Below are positions 55,909 to 64,000 of a stretch of 64,000 bases of DNA, piece after piece. Within the stretch, counting starts at the first letter, position 1. The number at the start of each line of letters is the position of its first letter. The notes under the pieces were generated by a model. The model saw only the letters and a list, made by a program, of their open reading frames with translations, was not told the DNA's origin and did no database searches. The position numbers and the translations under genes were made by a program. Source of the stretch: Flammula alnicola (lineage: Eukaryota > Basidiomycota > Agaricomycetes > Agaricales > Strophariaceae); assembly GCA_015499995.1 (NCBI GenBank), contig JADNRV010000048.1, positions 62,001-126,000 of the forward strand, read 5' to 3'.

Positions 55909-57854
55909 CTAGAACAAGCACACAAAATTGCTGGGGAACACGTTCCGGCCCTCGACCCTCCTCGCCTCGTCCAGCAGTTCTCCACTCCACCACCCATCAT
56001 CCGGCGTCGCCGTGACCGCGATAACATCGCCCGCCTGGAAATCAAACTCTTCCTCGATAGTCGCCGTGTAATCGTACAGCGCTTTCACTGTGTATCGGGG
56101 GAAGAAAGTAAGTAAAGGAAACGAAAATCATTGGTTAAGATCCCAACACAAGCGACAAACAGGCTGTACGCACCGTAAAACAAAATCTTATTGCCCTGCT
56201 GTTGTGGCAGCGGTGGAGGCGGCGTCTGGGGCCGATCGTTTGGCCGTGCTGTGCTACCCGCAGGGAGCATCGGCAATGGCTGCGAATCCCTATACGGTCT
56301 CGCCGCAGGCGACGGCGTCCTCGTCGTGGACTGTCCCGCTCCTCCCGCCGCAGCCGCAGACAAATTCGCACTGGTATCGGGCACAGGCGGCGGGGGGTGG
56401 TTCGGCGGGCTCGTCTGGGGGGGCGATGCCGTCGAGCGGCCTGTATAGCTTGCCGTCGCCGCGATACTGCCACCACTGCCACCTGCACCGCCGCCACTGC
56501 CACTGCCGCCGATCGCCCCGTTCTGCGACACCACGGAGCCCTCGTACGAGTGCGAGTCCCCGTTGAGCTGCTGGCTGGCTGAGTGCTGCAGCTCGTCGCC
56601 CGACTGTTGACGGCTGTGCGTGCTGCCCATCGCGGCGGCCTCGGAGTGGTATGCTGGTGCGGGGCGGCGGGAGACGCGTTGGTGGTCTACTGTCTTCATG
56701 ACGGGCGAGCCTGGTAGTTGTGGGTCGAGAAGCCCGTTGGAGGGCGTAAATTCAGGGGGTTGGGCTACTGTGTTCCCTGTGCCGTATTCGTTGACGAAGT
56801 TCTCCACATCCTTCTCTGGTTCGAGCTGGTCGAGCGCTGTGCGGATACGTTCGCATGACTAGAGTTGAGATAGAGAGACAACGAACGGGAGGTCAGCAAG
56901 TGACATCCCAGGGAAGCTTTGTATGATAAATTTACCTGATCATCAGACACACACATTGTGGATACATCGTTAGCGTAAGCCCATAGAATATCTTTCATGA
57001 AATCCATCCGTTCCTCCTCCAGATCCTGACACGAGTCGCAAAAGTCCTTCCATTCCTTCTCCCAGGTCTGCGTCATCTCTAATAGCTCCTTGGTAAATTT
57101 CGTAAAATCCCTCTCGTTCCCAAGCATCGTCTGTTTCGTCCGTTGTAATTTCTGCTGCACCTTCAATAGATCATTGCCTTGCATATACGTCGCCTGCTGG
57201 GTATAAGAGTTGATACGCAGACAGTCTCCTTCATACTTCTCTCGCGATTTCTTCACGTACGATTCTTGCACCTGTTTTTCTTTGAACTTGCGTTCCAGTG
57301 GCGCCTGTACATTTCGCCGATGGTTGATCTGTTTTTGGTGGAATTGGGCGGTAGGACCCTCGAGATCGAGGCGGGTTTGGTTAGCTAGCTCCATGTGGGT
57401 CTCAGCCTGCTTTTCGGTTTCGATCCGAAGAGTATCGAGTGAGTTACGAAGTTCTCTGTCAAAGACGACGTCAGAAGGTATGTATATATCCAACAATGAA
57501 AGAGAAATCACCCAATCTCATCGCCTCCGATAGGCGCTTTCGCCAACTTTGCTAGTCGAGTAGCGTATTCTTCCTCTATGACGCATCTGTAACCAATGCT
57601 CGATCGTGTGCTTGCGATGATAGGATATTGTAGTGTACACACCTTTCATTCCAGAAGTTTCTCAGCTCGTCCGTCGTCTTGGACGCCCCACGCATTCGTG
57701 CAAACATGATGTTCGGGCCAGCATCGCCGAGTCCCCAGAAAGAATTGCAGTAGTCCCTGGACGTGCTTCCGTTGAAGAGGTCAACACCGGGCTGTTTTGC
57801 GGTTGCATAGCGCGCAAGAGATGTGGCTGAGGGCTGTTGTGCTCTAGCTGCCAT
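55909..57854 (-). CDS. F-BAR and SH3 protein, Cdc15/Imp2/Hof1 type
   Basis: The ATG at 57854 opens MAARAQQPSATSLARYATAK. The F-BAR then runs DYCNSFWGLGDAGPNIMFAR, KTTDELRNFWNER, VIEEEYATRLAKLAK, ELRNSLDTLRIETEKQAE, LERKFKEKQVQESYVKKSRE and EEERMDFMKDILWAYANDVS. A long Ser/Gly/Pro-rich linker contains polyproline runs (NHPPPPVPDTS, PQTPPPPLPQQQ). The C-terminal SH3 reads VKALYDYTATIEEEFDFQAG, then DDGWWSGELL and NVFPSNFVCLF, with the ALYDY, WW and P-NFV ligand-binding positions intact. Four main introns. This is the canonical contractile-ring/septum scaffold architecture, binding membrane via F-BAR and formin or WASP partners via SH3. It lies 4.8 kb upstream, on the same strand, of its SH3-less paralogue. 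Confidence 0.93.
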
Positions 57855-58461
57855 TGTGAGTTGTGTGATACGTGCCCTCTAGCGATGACAGCAAAGAGAG
57901 AGAACGATAACGGAGAGAAGAGGGGACCGCGCACTGACAGATGGGCCTGATGAAGAGATGATCTAATTGAAAAAGAGATGAAGCAAGTTTTACACGCCCG
58001 ATATGATTTCGGCAAATAATAATGACAGTGTGGCTGAAATCTCCCAGAATCCCTTTCCAAGTACCCGCATATCCTCCACGTGATTCCCGCTGTTGCGATA
58101 GCCACCAACGGAGGCGCTATCGCCCACTCGCACTAGATCCAGTCAAATCCCCGACACCGACATTCCGTTGCTTCTAGTCCCATGTGCCCACTGACGCCCA
58201 CTGCTCAGTTCCCGTAAGGACCGCAGCGAAACAATTAAAATAGGCTTCTCAAGGATCATCCAGCGCTTCCGATTGCCAATGCCCATTGCCCAATCGCACC
58301 CCAACGCGTATATTAGGGCACATTTTTTTGACTTATCGTGAGTGCACAACACGCGGCTATAATTTTAAAGCCTCCAAAGAGCATCACGGGTTCATTTAAC
58401 GTACGTACAAGAACATCGATACTCCAACCACAATCGAGCGCCCATCGGTGCCCGTGATTCA
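57855..58461. other. Promoter of the F-BAR/SH3 gene and 3' flank of ELP1
   Basis: About 600 bp between two minus-strand genes, without recognised coding or structural RNA features. Confidence 0.4.
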
Positions 58462-61400
58462 CTACAAGCCGAACAAATTCACTCGCCAATCCTTCGCCTG
58501 GGAAACATCAGGCTTGGGAACCTTGTCGAGGGGATTGACGGCCTTGCTTTTCTCCACCTCTGCCATCCTAGCCGCCCACCCATCTGCAACCACGTCGCCC
58601 TCCTCCTCAGCAGGCGGCCGGGCCCAGATCTCGTCCAGAGCAGCCTTGAGCTCCGACTCAAATTCTCCCACATCGCGCTGCAACTCGAGCCCTTGCGCGC
58701 GGTGATGCTCCGTAAATTGAAATAGGTGCGGTAGCAAGCTGCGCGTTTCGCCTTGGCACGGACAACAACGGAAAATATACAAGTTAGATCGGTTGTCTAA
58801 GGTCCGCGATGGGCGCGGATGATAATGCAACAACCAAAAACGCACCTTGCGCGAAGACAAACTTGTCCACTAACTTGCCGACGGAGCGTAGCAGATACTC
58901 TTCTTCGTCCACCGTTCCTTTCCGCCCGGACCCAACCTTCCTCTCCATTTTTCGCTTCGAGCGTGAGGTGCGCCTGGGAGAACACATCAGTTGGTTATTC
59001 ACGTCCATCACTCCGCTATATCATCAGTCCATATCACATCAAGAAACAACCCACCTTGATGACCGCGACGCGGTTGTAGGTGCGACGGTATAGCGCGTGA
59101 ACGCCGTCGCCGGCATCGACACGTCGGTCATGACGTCGACATTATGCAGCGCCACATTATCCTCCGTGCCGTAAAATGCATCTGGAAATCCGGAGGATCA
59201 GCTTGAAGGACGACAAAATTCAAATATCAAACAAATCCTTACCTGGCTCTTCAACTTTTTTGAGGCGGAGCTCCCGCAGCCGCGCGACCTGCTTCCGGAT
59301 TTGCTCCCGCATTTCATTGATGTCCTCCGAGATCTGAGCTCTGCTCTCCAGCGACGCTGGATGCACGATCTCTTCCAACAACGCAGGCGTGGAATTCAAG
59401 CTGATCTAAAGATGGCATCAAAACAAAAAGAAGGATCAGCAAAGTGGCGAAGTAACAAAAAATATGAAACATACAATCCTCCGCGCCTCGGAAAACCCAT
59501 TGCCCTCGACCAATGCAATAACAGCCTCTCGGACATCTTTGCAGTAATCCAACAGTACCCGACCAGCTTCTGCGTGTCGTTTCTTTGATGTCAAGTCCTC
59601 TTCAAGGCGTAGGTGGTATAATTAGATGTTTCGTCCCAGCGTAAAAATAAAGATAGAACAAAAGAACATACCTGCGACACGATATCCCATCTCCACGATG
59701 TCCTCCTCTGACATGTCGTGGTCCAACAGCGCGAGATCAAACAATTCCTGCCACTCAAGGGCCTTCTCGTGCGCTATCATCGCCTTGTTGATCCTCTTGG
59801 CCTCGACGAAAACTAAAAATAAAAGAGAAGGGGTTTGAGTGACCGGTAAATGCTTTCGATATAGTCGCGCTGTACGCACCCGTAGCCGCCTGTCGGAACT
59901 CTCTTCTCTCGAAGAGCCAATCGCCGTACGAGTTTAAGATGTCCTAAGAGCGAGAATGGCGTTAGCAGATAGAAACCGAGCTACGATGAAAGTCAGGTAC
60001 ATCGTATTGTTCTGTGCCCTTCCATATCGACAGCGCAGGTTCATACAACCGGTGATGCTCGACGTAGGTGACAGCCTCCTCAAAGCGCTCCGGGCCTGTA
60101 TCAGAATAAAATGAAGGTGGCAGATGATACTCAGCATCGAGACAGACGACCGTGGCGGCAAAGCAAGACGAAAGAATGCAGGCGAAAACACGAACCTGCC
60201 AGACTCAAGTTTTTAAGCGCACTCTCATACCGTTTCAAGTGATCGTCGATCCGGAAACGCTGATAATACTTGTCCAGCGCACGCAATTCGCGGAGGAACG
60301 GAAGATACTCCCTTGGATCCTGGAGAAAATAAAAATAGATAAACGTGAGCATTAACCTCTCAGAGTTTTAGACTTCCAAGCTATTCATTATCTCCTAGGA
60401 ATCCCATCCGATTCGGATGGCAGGATGTAGACAAGGAGATAAAATGACCCATTAACAACAATGCAATCTGACAAACGGAGGAACGGAAGGACAGAAGGAC
60501 AGAAAGAAGAACAGAACACCCACCTTCTGCGCGTGCTGAGCGATCATGATTACGAGAGAAAAGTCGTACATCCCCAAGGCCGTATCGAATAGCTGATTGG
60601 CATCGACGAGGAAGATGATATACTTCACCGCTTCTTCGACGACACTTGGATCGGACTCTGTTGTTTCAATCAGATAAGACCAAATACACTTAATCTGACA
60701 TGTCGACGAGACGAAGTGCACTCTCACCTCGTAGACGGAGCAGGAGAGACAAGCCAGCCTCGTGATCAGGTGGCGTCTTGACGACATGGGCCGTTAGTAT
60801 CGAGTTGACATATTTAGTCAGGTCTCGTTTCTCCAGTTCGTCTCGGAAGGCATCGCAGCACTTGGCGATGAATTCTGGAGAGTGGTGTCCACGGCTACAA
60901 AGAACAATCACAATCACAATCATCAATCCCAACTCTCGACAGGGCAGATACGGCGTTGCGTTTTGCTTACCCGATCAGTGCAAGGAAGAGATTCAGATGC
61001 TCGACTTCTGGGATTTGATCAACGAATGACGGGATCCTTTCGCCGAATGCCTCTGGATTGTGGTCCACTATAACGTTCAGATCGATGCGGTGCTTCCTGC
61101 ATGCGAAGAATGCTTTGCGATAGTTTCCTCTATTCAAGACTTCGTGAGCACGAAATTTAGAGCTCAGAGGAGAAGTGATAAGACAACTTACGCATCGAGA
61201 TCCTGCTTCACGACCTCCATCACAAGCGGACGAGGGTTGATGGTCTCGAGGTTCCCTCGCGGCATTTGCAGGACGAGACTCATCGAACTTGGAACCGCCA
61301 CAACGATCCTCGACCCTCTTTCCACTTTGCGCCTTTCCCATTCTGCAGGAACCTCCTTCGGTGCACCCTCCGCTTGTTGTTCGAACAATTTGGGAAGCGA

Positions 61401-63985
61401 AGCTACAGGGGCAAAGATGGCCTCGTGTGTGCTCGTCGTGAAAATCACAAACCCAGAAGCGAGGGAGAAAGATGTAGTATTTGTCGAGAGAGTCCGTGTT
61501 TCTTCGTCCGACGTTGATGCGTATAGTTTACCGGATTTCGCAAGACCGACGTATATGACTTGCTCCTCAGATCCTTCTGCAGCAGTTGGTGGGATAACGA
61601 TCTTGTGAACATTTACACAGAACTCCGGAAATCGGGCAACAGGCATAAGGATTTCATCCTGTTGTGTATCTTGATCGATATTAACAGGTCAAATCCGTCG
61701 GAAATAAGTCTCGGCAGCTTACATTGGAAGATCTCGCCATCAGGTCCTTGGTACGTGTCCGGAACCGAGCCACTAAGCAGACGACAATTCCTGTAAGGCA
61801 GCTGGAATGTGACTGCCCCGGTTGAAGCACCGCCATTGACGTTGAGGACAGTGACAGTATCGTTGTCGTGCGTAGAGCTCGTGCCCAGGGCAGTAATCGT
61901 GTACGAGCTTCCAGTAGAGTCATCATCGGCCTTGACACCGAGTTGTCGCCACCTGATACCCTCCTCTTCGCCAAGGCTACCAGCCCACACCTTGGATGGA
62001 TCCACGATTTTGGCAGGTCCAGGAACAAGCCTCATCTTCAGTGCCCAAATCTCGGCGTAACCATGTTCCCAAAGAATACCCATGGTGTCGTTTTCGGGTG
62101 AGAAAGTTGCATACATTGGTGTCGAGACGGCAGACACCGATGATGAATCTGAAGACTCCGGAGAAACAGAGAGCTGATGGGAAGACATTGGCGGAGGGAC
62201 ATTCTGGGACCGAAATGGTGTTAAAAGGATGTTAGCTGCGAAGAGAGAACATCAGTATCTTGTTCATTGAAACAGATGCCCAACCCTACATCCATCAAGG
62301 ACGGCCACAGCTCCTGAATCATTGGGAGGTGGCGATAGTGAAACGAAAGTGTCCCATGAGTACATCCTTTGTATCATCTGAGCTGTATAAAAAGTAAACA
62401 CCCCTGCAGCCTTGGACCAACGAGCAGGACGTACATGGCGTTGTCAGAGTCAGATGCAGCGCAAGCTCAGGGTGCCAAACCAACGAAGTAAATCTGCCAG
62501 GTTCTAAATGCGATGATGAAGGGGCGACAATCTCGTGCTTCAAGTACCTTTCTCATTCATTGAGTACCGTCCTGTTGGAACACGAAGGAAAACATACCAA
62601 TGGTAATTTCCTATCGTCCAGAACTGGACTGCAATCATGTTTAAAACCTGCTCGATCAAAACTTCGAGGATGTCGCTTACCAACATCGCCTTCGTCCCCT
62701 TCTATCCACACAGCAAGGACAGTCGAATCCGAATTCCAGGCCAACTCGCGGACCTTGTAACCCCACTTCCGATCGCGCCCATATTCAGGTCCTTTCCCTT
62801 TCATTCTCAGCTCGTCGACCTTCAGATTAAATTCCCCGTGCCGCAGCCCATTCCTCTCGAAGAAGATAACATCATGCCGCCCCTCTCGTCCAGCACCTCC
62901 GCCCTCAAACCCGAACCTCTGCGTGCCTACGATCAAGTTCCCAGACGGCCTCCACACAAGGGTGTGCTCCAAGCCCGCTACATCTTCCGACGTCGACTGC
63001 AAAACTCCCTGTCGGTCGTACACGCGCAGAGTCCGGTGCCGCTCTACATTTGGCGCGCCATCAGGCGACAAGGAAGAGACGACGAAGTACGCCCCGTCTC
63101 CGCGCCAGCTGATTCTGGGGAGGTTGTCGTCGTCAGGGCTTGTGCCTACTTTTATCTTGGGTGCTGCCTGCGCAGCTGCTTTCCCCAAGGATCCGTGAAA
63201 TTGGGTCTGCTTAGACCCCCAGCCGACGTTGATAGGTACATCTGGTAATGTCTCAACAAATTGGGTCGGGGAAATGTGATAACGTAGAGATGTGCGGCAT
63301 ACCTTCGCCGAAGTCTTGGACGTAGAGAGGACCCTCTGAGAGAACGTCAAACGTTGATGTTAGGATGATAAGTTTGTGTTCGCCTGTGGAGACAAAATTA
63401 GTAAACGTGGTAGTGGTGTTTGGCGGTCGATGAACTGGCCTGTAATGATAGCCACTACAGACTCATCCGGGTTCCAGGAAGCTGCCAGGATACCATATTC
63501 AAATGTTCCTTCAACGTCAGACTGGGATGGGTCGGGTAAGGATTTACAACGGATTTTGGGGATTGCTAATTCAGCGTACCGGTGCACCCTCTTCCTCTAT
63601 TGAAATAACGATAACATCTCCACCACGCATGATAGCCGCAATCTTTCTCGTTTCCGCCATAAAACGAAGCGATATCGTCTGTGTTGTACTTGGTCCATTC
63701 GAAGACACCATGGTTTGAAATTTTGCGACTAATTCTGGAGTAGACTTTACAACCACTTCAAGTCACTCATCAAGAAGAATAAAACGTCAACGTTAAACAT
63801 ACAGGTGGTTTTTTTAGACCTTGCGATTGATCTATCTTCCAGAGTTCAACCTCAACTTCTCCGTCTAGGTTGTGGACTTCCGATGAGGCGTAGATTACAT
63901 TTTCATCGAGATCGAAGGTCGTTGCAGTGATGTTTGACGATGGAATATGTGAGTCCCAGGATGAGATCAGCGTCAGGTTACGCAT
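58462..63985 (-). CDS. ELP1: Elongator complex subunit 1 (Elp1/Iki3)
   Basis: The ATG at 63985 opens MRNLTLISSWDSHIPSSNIT and a double WD40 region: MRGGDVIVISIEEEG, GILAASWNPDESVVAIITG, STFDVLSEGPLYVQDFGE, PRISWRGDGAYFVVSSLSP, LEHTLVWRPSGNLIVGTQ, FERNGLRHGEFNL and VRELAWNSDSTVLAVWIE. The helical TPR-like half includes YLPFLRELRALDKYYQRFRI and DDHLKRYESALKNLS, the best-known Elp1 box, and KALEWQELFDLALL. The C-terminal dimerisation region ends in WRVNLFGL at 58462. Roughly 1,300 residues over about twenty exons; the 60-nt intron after EEGAP was checked for phase. Elp1 is the scaffold of Elongator, which makes the cm5U-type modification at wobble uridine of tRNAs in the cytoplasm. The gene is complete within the window. 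Confidence 0.95.
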
Positions 63986-64000
63986 CGTTTATCGAAAGGT

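Noticed and set aside
1..64000. Search for CRISPR arrays, intact transposons, viral genes or a secondary-metabolite cluster
   Set aside because: No regularly spaced repeats, no reverse transcriptase, integrase or transposase motifs, and the P450, OYE and PLP enzyme are separated by housekeeping genes, so no cluster is claimed.

Overview
The window is nuclear DNA of a filamentous basidiomycete, most likely an Agaricomycete (mushroom-forming fungus). Genes are interrupted by many very short GT-AG introns of about 46-75 nt, often with CTAAC-like branch sites. Genes are packed on both strands. The families present (short BTB/POZ proteins, a trans-acting enoyl reductase-like protein, exo-polygalacturonase, P450, molybdenum-cofactor-sulfurase-like PLP enzyme, Cdc15/Hof1-type F-BAR proteins) are typical of mushroom genomes. 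The organism assignment is an inference from gene content and intron style. Intron positions given below were read by eye from splice signals and frame continuity.

Layout. 0.3-8 kb: EthD-like protein fragment (-), BTB protein (+), saccharopine-dehydrogenase-like oxidoreductase (-), secreted type-B carboxylesterase (-). 8-11.2 kb: gene-poor stretch with broken coding remnants, then tRNA-Tyr with an intron. 11.5-20 kb: conserved unknown coiled-coil protein, mitochondrial Mdl1-type ABC transporter, Old Yellow Enzyme and microbial-type poly(ADP-ribose) glycohydrolase, all on the minus strand. 20-25.3 kb: monoacylglycerol lipase-like hydrolase (+), clathrin light chain (-), Gep4 PGP phosphatase (+), second BTB protein (-). 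25.4-26.2 kb: two orphan coding tails. 26.4-33 kb: exo-polygalacturonase (+), an unknown protein (-), Uso1/p115 tether (-). 33-34.7 kb: cryptic coding remnants. 34.7-39.4 kb: P450 (+) and MOCOS-like PLP enzyme (-), which carries several apparent frameshifts. 39.4-42.5 kb: gene-poor. 42.5-48 kb: RluA-type pseudouridine synthase (+), Cwc15 (-), two-TM unknown protein (-). 49-58 kb: two F-BAR paralogues (-) separated by 4.8 kb of accessory DNA that holds direct and inverted repeats, a single-zinc-finger fragment and a candidate small orphan gene. 58.4-64 kb: complete Elongator subunit Elp1 (-).

Most of the window is housekeeping: vesicle traffic (Uso1, clathrin light chain), septum/actin scaffolds (F-BAR), mitochondrial functions (Mdl1, Gep4), RNA biology (Cwc15, Elp1, pseudouridine synthase, tRNA-Tyr), interspersed with secreted or oxidative enzymes of saprotrophic life. 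I see no operon-like cluster, intact transposon, CRISPR array or convincing new multi-gene system. The most interesting items are the diverged F-BAR pair with its repeat-rich spacer, clustered single-base frame breaks in two conserved enzyme genes, and a Cwc15 gene whose final coding exon is only the stop codon.
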